DNA of 64,000 nt from Rapidithrix thailandica. GTDB taxonomy: Bacteria > Bacteroidota > Bacteroidia > Cytophagales > Flammeovirgaceae. Each line of letters begins with the position of its first letter. Within the stretch, counting starts at the first letter, position 1. The position numbers and the translations under genes are program-made. Positions 9,388 through 18,276 of the stretch are shown here, piece after piece. The DNA is taken from the NCBI RefSeq assembly GCF_039710355.1, contig NZ_JBDKWZ010000003.1:62001-126000 (forward strand). The letters are read 5' to 3'. The notes under the pieces are model-generated. The model saw only the letters and a list, made by a program, of their open reading frames with translations, was not told where the DNA came from and did no database searches.

Positions 9388-10107
9388 ATGAATACAATTA
9401 CTTCCCTGGGATTTGAACTGCAGTTTGTCTTTGTCAGAACATTTACCCCTATCCTCTTCGGAATTTCTCTTTCTGTTCAAGTCTATGCCCAAAGTTCAAT
9501 AGACCTCTCTCTAATGGGTGGTTTGCCTGTGAACGAATTCAAATCAGAAGTTCCCGGTCTGTTCGGCTTTGGTATCCAAGGCAGCTTTCTGGGGCAAGTG
9601 GAAGAATCTCCTATGTATTTAGGAATGCAAGCAGGGATAATGACCTATGGAATGCAATCGGAGGATGTGACGGTATGGGTTGATGGGTTTCGCGAAACGT
9701 GGGATAGGCAGCGCAGCCATAATATTGCACTCGTTCATATGATTGCCCGTATCAAACCGGACCTGAACTTTCCCATTCAGCCGTATGTAGAAGGACTCGT
9801 GGGCACAAAAGTGCTTTATACCCGCTACACGTTGAAAGATGACTATGGCAATGAACCCATCGATCAAAATACCGAACTGTTGCATTGGACGATGAGCTAT
9901 GGTGGTGGCGGAGGTCTCTTTATCCGCTTGGGCCCGGCAATTGCACTGGATCTAAAACTCCGGTATTTGCAGGGTTCCAAAGCCAACTATATGAAAAAGG
10001 GCGATGTCAAATTTGACGATGCGACTAATGCGTTTACTTACCATATCCGTAGCAGTAGGACGGACATGCTATTGCCCTCTATTGGTTTGAGTTTTCGGAT
10101 GGAATAA
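9388..10107 (+). CDS. Outer-membrane beta-barrel protein, PorT/OmpX-like
   Basis: This is a 239-residue exported protein. An N-terminal hydrophobic segment ends VQVYAQSS, a plausible signal peptidase site. The rest shows alternating aromatic and Gly-rich strands (for example SYGGGGGLFIRLGPAIALDLKLRYLQG split over two strands) and ends in a barrel-like strand, LLPSIGLSFRME. This fits the small outer-membrane beta-barrel families common in Bacteroidota. The exact role is not recognisable. It is divergent from dnaK and convergent with purE, sharing the terminator at 10113-10157. The ATG at 9388 is the only sensible start; part of the long N-terminus may precede the true signal peptide. Confidence 0.7.
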   Translation: MNTITSLGFELQFVFVRTFTPILFGISLSVQVYAQSSIDLSLMGGLPVNEFKSEVPGLFGFGIQGSFLGQVEESPMYLGMQAGIMTYGMQSEDVTVWVDGFRETWDRQRSHNIALVHMIARIKPDLNFPIQPYVEGLVGTKVLYTRYTLKDDYGNEPIDQNTELLHWTMSYGGGGGLFIRLGPAIALDLKLRYLQGSKANYMKKGDVKFDDATNAFTYHIRSSRTDMLLPSIGLSFRME

Positions 10108-10112
10108 ATACA

Positions 10113-10157
10113 AAAACCGGGAAAACCGAAGATGCCACCACCTGTTTTCCCGGTTTT
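10113..10157. terminator. Bidirectional terminator between the barrel gene and purE
   Basis: A 14-bp perfect stem (10113-10126 with 10144-10157) closes a 17-nt loop. The arms themselves end in A-runs and T-runs, so it can work in both directions between two convergent genes. Confidence 0.75.
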
Positions 10158-10176
10158 GCATACCGTACACTTAATT

Positions 10177-10704
10177 TTATCGATTAAACCCGATTTCTTT
10201 AGGTTTCCAACCTTGCTCTTCCATTTCTTCTGCCGACTTCAACACTTTGTCTTTCAATGAAGCTTTGTATTGAGTGATTTTTTCCGCCACTTGTGCATCC
10301 GCGGTAGCCACAATCTGAGCAGCTAAAATTCCTGCATTTTTTGCTCCGTCCAAAGCGACTGTAGCCACCGGTACTCCCGCAGGCATTTGTAAAATGGACA
10401 GGACCGAATCCCAACCATCAATAGAATTTCTAGATTTCACCGGTACGCCTATTACCGGAAGGCTGGTTATAGAGGCGACCATACCCGGTAAATGGGCGGC
10501 ACCACCGGCTCCGGCAATAATCACTTGCAAGCCTCGGGCCTGTGCTTCTTTGGCATAGTCTACCATGCGTTCGGGGGTCCGGTGTGCCGAAACTACCGTT
10601 ACTTCAAATGGCACGTTCAATTCTTCTAAAATCTCAGCAGCTTCTGACATAACTTTCAGATCAGACTTGCTACCCATAATGATGCCTACCTTTGGATTGT
10701 TCAT
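10177..10704 (-). CDS. purE: N5-carboxyaminoimidazole ribonucleotide mutase
   Basis: PurE converts N5-CAIR to CAIR in de novo purine synthesis. Visible class I motifs are VGIIMGSKSDLKVM near the N-terminus, VVSAHRTPERM, and GAGGAAHLPGM with GVPVKS following. Length is 175 residues from the ATG at 10704; a GTG three codons upstream (10713) is also possible. The partner purK is not adjacent, so class I assignment rests on the motifs. It is convergent with the barrel gene and ends 20 bp from the shared terminator. Confidence 0.96.
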   Translation of the reverse strand: MNNPKVGIIMGSKSDLKVMSEAAEILEELNVPFEVTVVSAHRTPERMVDYAKEAQARGLQVIIAGAGGAAHLPGMVASITSLPVIGVPVKSRNSIDGWDSVLSILQMPAGVPVATVALDGAKNAGILAAQIVATADAQVAEKITQYKASLKDKVLKSAEEMEEQGWKPKEIGFNR

Positions 10705-10977
10705 AATCGTCACTATTTATCAGGAAATATATTATTCATTTATAAGGCCAAAGGTAGCAATTCTGTCTCCTCAATGCCTAATACAGTCATTCTCTTCAAG
10801 AAAAAACTCCCAACCTATTCAAATTTTATGTAAATTAAGTCTCTAGGAACCATACAGTATCCGGCCGGCTAAATAATCCACAAAACCACAGATTGGAAGC
10901 AATTTAGTCTTTTAGAAGCCTTGTCTTCATTTCTATGGTTTATTCACTATTCATGCAGTTCAAAAATCTCAACAAAC

Positions 10978-11829
10978 ATGAAATCGATATTAGTCCCCAT
11001 AGATTTTTCAGCCACTTCTATCAATGCTTTACACTATGCCATAGCCATCGCCAAAAAACTGCGGTCAAGTATCACACTGTTTAATAGTTTTCAGGTGCCC
11101 ATTACCACAGGCATCAACACCCCTCCTGTAGAATATATTGAGACCCTCACAGAGGAACGAGAACAAGACCATAAAAACCGGTTGCAAAAGATTATTGACG
11201 ATTTGGAGGATCCTTTTTACGAAGATCAATCCGGAAAAATCCAGTTTGTCATTCAAGTTTTGCAAGGTTTGGCTACCGATATGATCGAAGAAGTGTCCGA
11301 ATTGGAAGATTTTGATATGATCATTATGGGAACAAGTGGTGCCAGTGGTTTCAATGAGTTTTTGTGGGGAAGTATTACGGCCCATGTGATGGACCGGATT
11401 CATATTCCGATGATGGCAATCCCGGAAAAAGCCCAGTTTCAAGGCTTCCGTCATTTGGTGTATGCCACGGACTTTCAAGATCAGGACATTGAAAATATTG
11501 ATTACCTGAAAGTATTTTGTGAACTATTCGATGCGGAGCTTACCATTCTGCATGTGAACAAGGATGAAAAGAAAGCCTCTTTAGAAAGTAAGAAACTGCA
11601 CCAGTTGGAAGAAAACTACTGGTTTACCCCTGTCAGTCAATTACATTTTAAACTGATTAAAAATAAAAGTGCCGAAAAAGGTTTGTTAACTTTTTTAAAA
11701 GAAAATAATATCGATTTGATTGCGGTTATGCCCCAACACCGGGGGTTCATCGAAGGAATTTTTCATAGTAGTGTATGCAAACGGCTTACTTACCATTCGG
11801 ATACCCCGGTATTGGTGATGTGGCATTAA
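10978..11829 (+). CDS. Universal stress protein, tandem UspA domains
   Basis: The protein has 283 residues from the ATG at 10978, which is preferred over an upstream TTG because MKSILVPIDFSATS is the canonical Usp start. It has two Usp domains. The first (about 1-145) carries the ATP-binding-like IIMGTSGASGFNEFLWGS. The second (about 152-283) begins HLVYATDFQDQD and ends PVLVMW but lacks a clear G-x2-G-x9-G(S/T) motif. Usp proteins respond to starvation or redox stress; the ligand here is unknown. It is convergent with the Ppx/GppA gene, with only 3 bp between the stops. A second tandem-Usp gene lies at 47460. Confidence 0.9.
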   Translation: MKSILVPIDFSATSINALHYAIAIAKKLRSSITLFNSFQVPITTGINTPPVEYIETLTEEREQDHKNRLQKIIDDLEDPFYEDQSGKIQFVIQVLQGLATDMIEEVSELEDFDMIIMGTSGASGFNEFLWGSITAHVMDRIHIPMMAIPEKAQFQGFRHLVYATDFQDQDIENIDYLKVFCELFDAELTILHVNKDEKKASLESKKLHQLEENYWFTPVSQLHFKLIKNKSAEKGLLTFLKENNIDLIAVMPQHRGFIEGIFHSSVCKRLTYHSDTPVLVMWH

Positions 11830-11832
11830 GAA

Positions 11833-12762
11833 TCAGGTTAACACCAAATGTTTATAAACCAAGCCTTCGCGCAATGAGCCGGAAGCGATAGTGAACTGTT
11901 GAAAACCCGTTTGTTTTAACACAAAATCTAACAAAGCCGAAGCCACTACAATTACATCTGCCCGTTGCACAATCATGCCGGGGATTTGCAAGCGATCCTG
12001 CCGAGGAAGAGTAAGGAACATTTGATGGATTTTCTGATAATCTTGCACGGGAATATCATAAGCCAACTCTTCGTCTTCCACTGAAGGCAATCCACATATC
12101 GCCTGTACATGAATTTTTTTAAGGGTATCAAAGGTCCCTGCAGAACCAATCAAACGCCTCGGCTTGACTATTTTTATTTGCTCCAACAGGGGTTGTAAGC
12201 TTTGCCTGACATATTCATGTAACCCGTCCAGGTCTTCAGGAGCCATAGGGTCTTCGTTTCCAAATTTGCTCAACAAACGCTGCGCGCCAATTTCAAAACT
12301 CTGTTTCCACAAAATCCCCTCTTCATTTCCCAAGATAAACTCAACACTCCCCCCTCCAATATCCATAATCAAGGCCGGATGCCGGTCCAACGGCACCGAA
12401 AAGTCAATTCCATAATAAATCAGCTTGGCTTCTTCATCTCCATCAATACTCCGTATTTTCAGCCCGGTTTCTTCTTTGATTCTACGCAATATTTCCTCCC
12501 CGTTTCTGGCATTGCGGATCGCACTGGTAGCCGTCCCCTCAATTTTATCGACTCTATGAAGGTTGATAATCTCTTTATAACGCGTAAGGGTTTGTAGCGC
12601 CCTGGTTTCCGCTTCGGGAGTAATGATCCCCTTGTCAATCCCTCCTTTTCCTAACCAGACAAACTCACTTTCCCTTTGTAAAATCCGGATTTCCCCTTGA
12701 GTCCTTTCGGCAATGATCAGGTGAAAGGTATTTGTCCCTAAATCCAATACAGCAATGCGCAT
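11833..12762 (-). CDS. Ppx/GppA phosphatase family protein (exopolyphosphatase-like)
   Basis: A 309-residue member of the ASKHA fold. The N-terminal phosphate loop reads MRIAVLDLGTNTFHLIIAE and the second loop LIMDIGGGSVEFILG. The family hydrolyses polyphosphate or the gamma phosphate of pppGpp. At 309 residues it is the short form, without the C-terminal HD-like domain of E. coli Ppx (513 residues), as is usual in Bacteroidota. Substrate cannot be decided from the sequence. It stands alone on the minus strand, tail to tail with the Usp gene. Confidence 0.92.
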   Translation of the reverse strand: MRIAVLDLGTNTFHLIIAERTQGEIRILQRESEFVWLGKGGIDKGIITPEAETRALQTLTRYKEIINLHRVDKIEGTATSAIRNARNGEEILRRIKEETGLKIRSIDGDEEAKLIYYGIDFSVPLDRHPALIMDIGGGSVEFILGNEEGILWKQSFEIGAQRLLSKFGNEDPMAPEDLDGLHEYVRQSLQPLLEQIKIVKPRRLIGSAGTFDTLKKIHVQAICGLPSVEDEELAYDIPVQDYQKIHQMFLTLPRQDRLQIPGMIVQRADVIVVASALLDFVLKQTGFQQFTIASGSLREGLVYKHLVLT

Positions 12763-13208
12763 TTCCTTATCTTTAATTAACTAATGAGTTTCAACCAAAT
12801 GGGCTGCTCTTGTCTTTTCCATTAAAAAACCAGGAGCGATTGTTGGTTCTTACCCTTAACAAGCATATACACTCTAGTGAACAAGCCCACTCAAACAAAG
12901 ATATTCTGTGTGAGAAAATAAAGGTAATAGATTTTTAGGAAATCCTCGGAGGACATTAGATATTCGCAAGAGTACTGATTAAATTGTAGGTTTAAATCTC
13001 CCGGCCAATTGGCTAAAGCAAACATACATTTACTTTCCATTGATGATACAAACTATTCCCTAGAGGGTAATGGCCTTATTCACGAATAATGAACTTATTT
13101 CAACTACATTTAAGTCATACCAAGTACAATTTATGGCGGGCCGGCCTTTGAAGGTATGTTCCTGCCCTTTGTCCTACAGGGCAGTATATTGAAAAACTGA
13201 CAACAGAT
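12763..13208. other. Intergenic region ppx-M16 peptidase
   Basis: This 446-bp gap lies between divergent genes and should hold both promoters. A hairpin with a 7-bp stem (13162-13168 with 13178-13184, CTGCCCT/AGGGCAG) sits 24 bp upstream of the peptidase start, in its probable leader. I see no gene. Confidence 0.5.
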
Positions 13209-14447
13209 ATGATTGATTTTCAAAGTTTTGTTTTAGATAACGGATTAAAAGTCATTGTACATGAAGATACTTCCGTACCGATTGCAGTGGTAAATATTGC
13301 TTATAATGTAGGTTCGCGGGATGAGAGCGAAGAAAAAACAGGCTTTGCTCACTTATTCGAGCATTTGATGTTTGGGGGTTCCAAAAACATTCCCAATTAC
13401 GACACTCCCTTACAAAAAGTAGGAGGGAACAATAATGCTTTTACTTCTCCTGATTTGACGAATTACTACATTACCCTTCCTGCAAATAACTTGGAAACGG
13501 CCTTCTGGCTGGAGTCAGACCGGATGCTGGCACTTTCGTTTGATCCACAGGTATTGGATGTTCAAAAAAAGGTAGTGATTGAAGAGTTCAAGCAAAGATA
13601 CTTGAACCAACCTTACGGGGACATATGGCTACACTTACGCCCAATGGCCTATAAAAAGCACCCTTACCAATGGCCTACCATAGGCCGTGAAATCAGTCAT
13701 ATTGAAAATGCCTGTATGGAGGATGTTAAAGACTTTTTCTATCGTTTCTACCGGCCCAATAACGCCGTCTTGGTAGTGGCAGGAAATGTACAATTAGAAC
13801 AAGTGAAAGTACTTGCCCAAAAGTGGTTTGGCCCTATACCTTCCGGTGAACCCTATATCCGACAATTGCCTGAGGAAGCCCGGCAAACAGAAGCCCGGGC
13901 CGAAACCATGGAAAGCAATGTGCCTGTCAGTGCTATTTATAAAGTGTATCAGATGTGTGGAAAATTGTCTCCCGAGTACCATGCCACAGATCTGCTCAGT
14001 GATTTATTAGGCCGTAGCAAATCGGCCCGTTTGTACCAAGAGCTCGTAGAAAAACAAAAGCTTTTCAGCTCTATCAGTGCTTATGTAACGGGCTCAATCG
14101 ACAAAGGTCTATTGGTTGTATCAGGTAAGCTCAATCAGGATATTGACATTCAAGTAGCCAATACGGCTATCGAATCGGTAGTGGACACCCTTAGAACCGA
14201 AACAATACCGGAAGATGAACTTCAAAAGGTCAAAAACCAAGCGGAATCTACCTTGGTATTTTCCGAATTGGAGCCACTCAACCGGGCTATCAACCTGGCC
14301 TATGCTACCCTACTGGGAGATACTAACTTGGTGAATCAGGAAGCGCATAAGATTAATACTGTTACACAAGAACAACTTCATCAAGTGGCTCAAGAGGTAC
14401 TACGGGCAGACAATTGCTCTACATTAAACTACTTAGCAAAAAAGTAA
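13209..14447 (+). CDS. M16 family zinc metallopeptidase (pitrilysin-like)
   Basis: A 412-residue peptidase of the insulinase/processing-peptidase clan. The inverted zinc motif HXXEH is seen as HLFEHLMFGG near residue 48, and the third ligand region VVIEEFKQRY follows about 75 residues later. The C-terminal half is the M16_C domain (from about residue 165). There is no signal peptide, so it is cytoplasmic or exported by another route. Active single-unit M16 proteins of this size usually pair with a second subunit; no partner gene is adjacent. It ends in the terminator at 14464-14506. Confidence 0.93.
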   Translation: MIDFQSFVLDNGLKVIVHEDTSVPIAVVNIAYNVGSRDESEEKTGFAHLFEHLMFGGSKNIPNYDTPLQKVGGNNNAFTSPDLTNYYITLPANNLETAFWLESDRMLALSFDPQVLDVQKKVVIEEFKQRYLNQPYGDIWLHLRPMAYKKHPYQWPTIGREISHIENACMEDVKDFFYRFYRPNNAVLVVAGNVQLEQVKVLAQKWFGPIPSGEPYIRQLPEEARQTEARAETMESNVPVSAIYKVYQMCGKLSPEYHATDLLSDLLGRSKSARLYQELVEKQKLFSSISAYVTGSIDKGLLVVSGKLNQDIDIQVANTAIESVVDTLRTETIPEDELQKVKNQAESTLVFSELEPLNRAINLAYATLLGDTNLVNQEAHKINTVTQEQLHQVAQEVLRADNCSTLNYLAKK

Positions 14448-14463
14448 TCCTTTAGCCTAAAGG

Positions 14464-14506
14464 AGAAGGGAGGAAGACAGTGTGCGCTTCCTCCCTTCTT
14501 TTTTTG
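14464..14506 (+). terminator. Intrinsic terminator of the M16 peptidase gene
   Basis: A 13-bp perfect stem (14464-14476 with 14487-14499) with a 10-nt loop is followed by an uninterrupted T-run on the plus strand, 17 bp after the stop. Confidence 0.92.
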
Positions 14507-14513
14507 CTATTGT

Positions 14514-14551
14514 ATAAAAAAAGAGGCTGCCCGAAAAGATCCGGGCAGCCT
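14514..14551 (-). terminator. Intrinsic terminator of the TPR protein gene
   Basis: The 10-bp GC-rich stem AGGCTGCCCG (14524-14533) pairs with 14542-14551 and is followed on the minus strand by C and seven T. It lies back to back with the plus-strand terminator at 14464. Confidence 0.9.
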
Positions 14552-14644
14552 TAATTCTCACAATTGCAAATCAAACTCTTAAGCGATATTCATTCGCCCA
14601 TTTCTTTTTTTGGTCAACGAAGGCAAAAAAGATTTTTTACCTTA

Positions 14645-15361
14645 TTACAAAGAAGCTTGTGCTTTTGCCAAGTATTTTTTGGCTTCATTTACTTCTGTTG
14701 CCGTTTTATATTCATTGACAATATCTTCATAGACGTCTACGGCTTTTTGCAAATCACCCGATGCTTCATAGGCTACGGCCAACTTTAAAAGGTAAGAAGG
14801 GGTAAACTGCTCATTAGGATAATAATCTGCCGCTTTTTTATAATAGCTAATCGCTTGGCCAAAGTCTTCTTTTTCCATATACGCATCACCGATCAATGCA
14901 TAAGCCCGGGCTTGCACCAGGTAATCCGAAGCGGAAAACTGCTCTAATACATCAATAGCCTGATCGTATTCACCTTGGTTGAGATAAGCCAAACCGGCAT
15001 ATAAATTTGCCAGGTTGCCCGCTTTGGTCAATCCATACTCCTCACTTACGGCTTCCAAACCTTCCGTATAGTTTCCGTCCCCTTGCAAGGCTTTATTCAA
15101 AGAGTCTTTCTCAAAATAGAACACGGCAGGGAACAGCTGTTCTTGAGCTTCTTTTTCCTTATTGTCTAAATAAAGTTTATACAAGAAAAAACCACCGATT
15201 GCCACCACTATAATAGTCAGCAATACTGCAATTGCATTTTTATTCTTCTCAGCAAACTCTTGCGATTTACTGATTTGATCCTGTAATGCTTCAGGACTCT
15301 CAATAATTTCAACACTTTCCTTATGGTGCTCTTTCTCTTTTGCTTTGTCTTTCTTTGCCAT
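14645..15361 (-). CDS. Membrane-anchored tetratricopeptide repeat protein (YfgM-like)
   Basis: The protein has 238 residues from the ATG at 15361, giving MAKKDKAKEKEHHKES; an in-frame ATG 93 bp upstream would add an unlikely extension. A charged N-terminus is followed by one membrane helix (about residues 43-61, AIAVLLTIIVVAIGGFFLY), then three to four TPR units (ANLYAGLAYLNQGEYDQAI, AYALIGDAYMEKEDFGQAI, LLKLAVAYEASGDLQKAV). This layout matches YfgM/TPR_21 proteins, which associate with the Sec translocon and periplasmic chaperones in enterobacteria; that role is an inference here. Confidence 0.82.
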   Translation of the reverse strand: MAKKDKAKEKEHHKESVEIIESPEALQDQISKSQEFAEKNKNAIAVLLTIIVVAIGGFFLYKLYLDNKEKEAQEQLFPAVFYFEKDSLNKALQGDGNYTEGLEAVSEEYGLTKAGNLANLYAGLAYLNQGEYDQAIDVLEQFSASDYLVQARAYALIGDAYMEKEDFGQAISYYKKAADYYPNEQFTPSYLLKLAVAYEASGDLQKAVDVYEDIVNEYKTATEVNEAKKYLAKAQASL

Positions 15362-15707
15362 AGCTAAACAAACCTTTAAAGCCGCAAAATTAATGAATTT
15401 CTTGAATTTTATAAATATTTTCTCCTCTTCTGAAAAGTACTGCTCCAAATTCACTCTTCTCCCTTCTCAAAAAGAACCGTATTCTTAATGAACCGAAAGG
15501 AAATTACTGGAATACACTTTACATTTTGTCAACTGGCTTTACCGTCATCTTTACAGAGGAATAGAATATGCTACATCTTAGCATTCGAATGATGTAGTTA
15601 CACCACCCATCTGCGAATATTATATTAATTCTTTGAAAACGAAATAAAAAACCGTCATAAGTTTAAAAAATCTTATGACGGTTTTAGCCTTTAGAAGAAC
15701 TTATACC
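15362..15707. other. Intergenic region TPR protein-pdhA
   Basis: A 346-bp gap upstream of the TPR gene and downstream of pdhA, both on the minus strand. It holds the pdhA terminator (15640-15684). No further feature was seen. Confidence 0.5.
15640..15684 (-). terminator. Intrinsic terminator of pdhA
   Basis: A 13-bp perfect stem (15649-15661 with 15672-15684) and 10-nt loop are followed on the minus strand by TTTATTTCG. It starts 23 bp after the pdhA stop. Confidence 0.88.
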
Positions 15708-16730
15708 CTATTCGGTCACGAAGGGGTAGTCGTCTTCCACATATACATCCTTATATATTTCAGAGGCATCCGGCCAAGGAGATTCCTCAGCGAACTTCAC
15801 TGATTCCACTACTCTGGCTTTGATTTTCTTATCGATTCCTTTCAATTCTTCTTCCGTAGCGTATCCATTGGCAAGAATGGCTAATTTACATTGCTCAATA
15901 GGATCTTGCTTTTTATATTCTGCCACTTCTTCCTTTGTACGGTATTTAGCCGGATCAGACATAGAGTGGCCTTTGTAGCGGTAGGTTCTGAATTCCAACA
16001 AGGTTGGCCCTTCACCGCTTCTGGCTCTTTCGGCAGCTCTTTCCACAGCCAAATGCACTTCTTCTACTTGCATGGCATCCACTGCTTCGGCAGGCATATC
16101 GTAAGCAGAACCGATTTTGTATAAGTCCGTTACGTTAGAAGTTCTTGTTACAGAAGTACCCATTGCATATCCGTTATTTTCGATAACGAAGATGACAGGT
16201 ATTTTCCAGAACATGGCCATGTTGAAGGTTTCGTGTAAAGCACCTTGTCGTACGGCTCCATCTCCTAGGTAACAAATAGATAAACTTTTGGTCTTTTTAT
16301 ATTTCTCCGCAAAACCAAGTCCGGCACCTAAAGGAATTTGTCCCCCCACGATTCCGTGTCCACCTACAAAATTCACACTTTTGTCAAAGATGTGCATAGA
16401 GCCTCCTTTACCTTTGGAACAGCCTGTAGCTTTTCCATACAGTTCAGCCATAACCGCATTCGGATCTGTCCCTAAGGCTAAGGGGTGTCCGTGATCACGG
16501 TAAGCAGTGATCCACTTATCGTCTTTTTGCAAAGCTGAAACGGCACCGGCCGCACATGCTTCTTGACCGATATATAAGTGACAAAAGCCTCTGATTTTTT
16601 GCTGGCCATACAATTGCCCTGCTTTCTCCTCAAATCTCCGGATCAAAAGCATCTGCTCGTACCAGGTAAGGTACGTATCTTTGGAAAAACTATATGTTTT
16701 CGCTTGGCTTTCTTTTTCTTGTGTTAACAT
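15708..16730 (-). CDS. pdhA: Pyruvate dehydrogenase E1 component subunit alpha
   Basis: The E1-alpha subunit of the pyruvate dehydrogenase complex decarboxylates pyruvate with thiamine diphosphate. It is 340 residues, typical of the heterotetrameric E1. The ThDP/Mg motif runs from YLGDGAVRQG to VIENNGYAMGTSV. Earlier motifs are GHGIVGGQIPLGAG and RGFCHLYIGQEA, and the conserved loop GHSMSDPAKYRTKEE is present. The beta subunit and E2 genes are not adjacent. It is its own transcription unit with a clear terminator. Confidence 0.95.
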   Translation of the reverse strand: MLTQEKESQAKTYSFSKDTYLTWYEQMLLIRRFEEKAGQLYGQQKIRGFCHLYIGQEACAAGAVSALQKDDKWITAYRDHGHPLALGTDPNAVMAELYGKATGCSKGKGGSMHIFDKSVNFVGGHGIVGGQIPLGAGLGFAEKYKKTKSLSICYLGDGAVRQGALHETFNMAMFWKIPVIFVIENNGYAMGTSVTRTSNVTDLYKIGSAYDMPAEAVDAMQVEEVHLAVERAAERARSGEGPTLLEFRTYRYKGHSMSDPAKYRTKEEVAEYKKQDPIEQCKLAILANGYATEEELKGIDKKIKARVVESVKFAEESPWPDASEIYKDVYVEDDYPFVTE

Positions 16731-16920
16731 TGCAACGGTGTATTTACATTAATTTTTCGATTCATTACGCATTACACTCTTCCTGGAAGACCTACAAAGG
16801 TAAGACAGAAGACCAAAATTCTTATAAAAAAGTAGAGATTATTCCTCCGGCTTTTGCCTTGGAGGTTAATTGGTTAGCCTTGGCTTACCCATCATCATAC
16901 TACAAAATCGTAGAGTCAAA

Positions 16921-17607
16921 ATGAGTACGGATATGAAATACTATGGGATCATTGTAGCAGGAGGGAGTGGCAACAGAATGCAATCGGAGGTTCCGAAGCA
17001 ATTTTTGCCTTTGGCAGATTACCCGATAGTGATGCATACTTTGTCAAAGTTTAAACAGGCCCTCCCTCAAATAGAACTGATATTGGTATTGCCAGAAGGG
17101 CAATTTTCCTATTGGCAACAGTTAGTTAAGCAACATCATTTTACCTTGCCCCATCAATTGGTGGCCGGAGGGGCATCGCGGTTTCAGTCTGTCAGCCAAG
17201 GGCTTGGTTTAATTAAGGAGCCAGGGGTGGTAGCCATTCACGATGGAGTGCGCCCTTTGGTGAGTAAAAAAGTCATCCGGCATTCTTTTGAGCAAGCACA
17301 GCTTCATGGCAATGCCATTACTTCTGTACCGTTAAAGGACTCTATCCGTCAAATAAGCGCGCATGGGACAAGTCAAGCTGTAGACCGCTCGCTATTCCGT
17401 TTGATTCAAACCCCTCAAACCTTTACCACCGAATTGATCCTTTCAGCTTATCAGACAGCGGAGCGGGATTTTTTTACCGATGATGCCAGTGTAGCGGAAT
17501 ATGCTGGTGCAACAATTCACCTGATGGAAGGGGAGTACACCAATATCAAAATCACCACCCCTGAGGATTTGATTTTTGCCGAAAACTGGCTTAACAGAAG
17601 AAAGTAA
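16921..17607 (+). CDS. ispD: 2-C-methyl-D-erythritol 4-phosphate cytidylyltransferase
   Basis: IspD makes CDP-methylerythritol from CTP and MEP in the non-mevalonate isoprenoid pathway. Motifs are IIVAGGSGNRMQSEVPKQFL (CTP-binding loop with the conserved PKQF), AIHDGVRPLVS, and TDDASVAEYAG near residue 195. It has 228 residues from the ATG at 16921; an upstream GTG-type extension (16870) lacks family similarity, and the ATG at 16933 is a possible alternative. The gene is divergent from pdhA and convergent with the DUF2795 gene. Confidence 0.96.
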   Translation: MSTDMKYYGIIVAGGSGNRMQSEVPKQFLPLADYPIVMHTLSKFKQALPQIELILVLPEGQFSYWQQLVKQHHFTLPHQLVAGGASRFQSVSQGLGLIKEPGVVAIHDGVRPLVSKKVIRHSFEQAQLHGNAITSVPLKDSIRQISAHGTSQAVDRSLFRLIQTPQTFTTELILSAYQTAERDFFTDDASVAEYAGATIHLMEGEYTNIKITTPEDLIFAENWLNRRK

Positions 17608-17641
17608 ACCTTATCTATATCGAGTTCAATAAAAACAACCA

Positions 17642-17694
17642 AAGGATTGCCCGGCATGTATAGCCGGCAACGCCTGCTATGCTGAGCAATCCTT
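17642..17694. terminator. Branched inverted repeat between ispD and the DUF2795 gene
   Basis: AAGGATTGC (17642-17650) pairs exactly with 17686-17694. Inside it CCGGC and GCCGG form a second small hairpin. It lies between two convergent genes. The minus strand shows a loose T-rich tail (TGGTTGTTTTT), so it may terminate the DUF2795 transcript and perhaps both. Confidence 0.5.
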
Positions 17695-17741
17695 CAATAT
17701 AAACTTACTGACTTTCAGATATTTTTTATTATCCTTCTACA

Positions 17742-17963
17742 TCAATATTCATCTTCATTAAAGAAGAAGTCCTCTTTCGTAGGATAGTCTGGCCATATCT
17801 CTTCAATATTCTCATATGGCTGTCCGTCATCTTCCAATTCCTGAAGATTCTCTACAACCTCTAGAGGGGCACCAGTTCTAATGGAATAGTCAATAAGCTC
17901 TTCTTTAGTTGCTGGCCATGGTGCATCCTCTAAGTATGAGGCTAATTCTAATGTCCAATACAT
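17742..17963 (-). CDS. DUF2795 domain-containing small acidic protein
   Basis: A 73-residue acidic protein starting at the ATG at 17963 (MYWTLELASYLEDAPWPATK); a TTG two codons earlier is possible. The pattern LASYLEDAPWPATKEEL matches the DUF2795 fold, and the C-terminal half carries EIWPDYPTKEDFFFNEDEY, a form common in Bacteroidota. Function is unknown. It stands alone, convergent with ispD. Confidence 0.85.
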   Translation of the reverse strand: MYWTLELASYLEDAPWPATKEELIDYSIRTGAPLEVVENLQELEDDGQPYENIEEIWPDYPTKEDFFFNEDEY

Positions 17964-18276
17964 AGGCAAAAATGTTTAATATAGCGTATAACCTAAATAT
18001 TTGTATAAATCACTCCACTCATACCATCAATGATATAAAATATCACGATTTTCTGTACAAGGTAACTATTAATAGTATAAATTAGTTTTTCGCAAAAGAA
18101 AAAATTTTTTCACAGAAAAATTCAACTTTTTCAAATTCAATATAATTTATTCTGTGATTTTTTTCCCTTCACAAATACTGTTCTCTTTTTTATACTCTTT
18201 TTTTGAAGAAAAACAAAAAAAGACAGTGCTTGTTCCAGCACTGTCTTACAATCAAATAAATTTTTGAATGTAATGT
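17964..18276. other. AT-rich intergenic region
   Basis: 313 bp of very AT-rich DNA between the DUF2795 gene and the SPOR gene. It holds the DUF2795 promoter side and the terminator at 18212-18247. No coding sequence was seen. Confidence 0.5.
18212..18247 (-). terminator. Intrinsic terminator of the SPOR protein gene
   Basis: An 11-bp stem (AAGACAGTGCT 18220-18230 with 18237-18247) and 6-nt loop are followed on the minus strand by TTTTTTGTTTTTC. Confidence 0.9.
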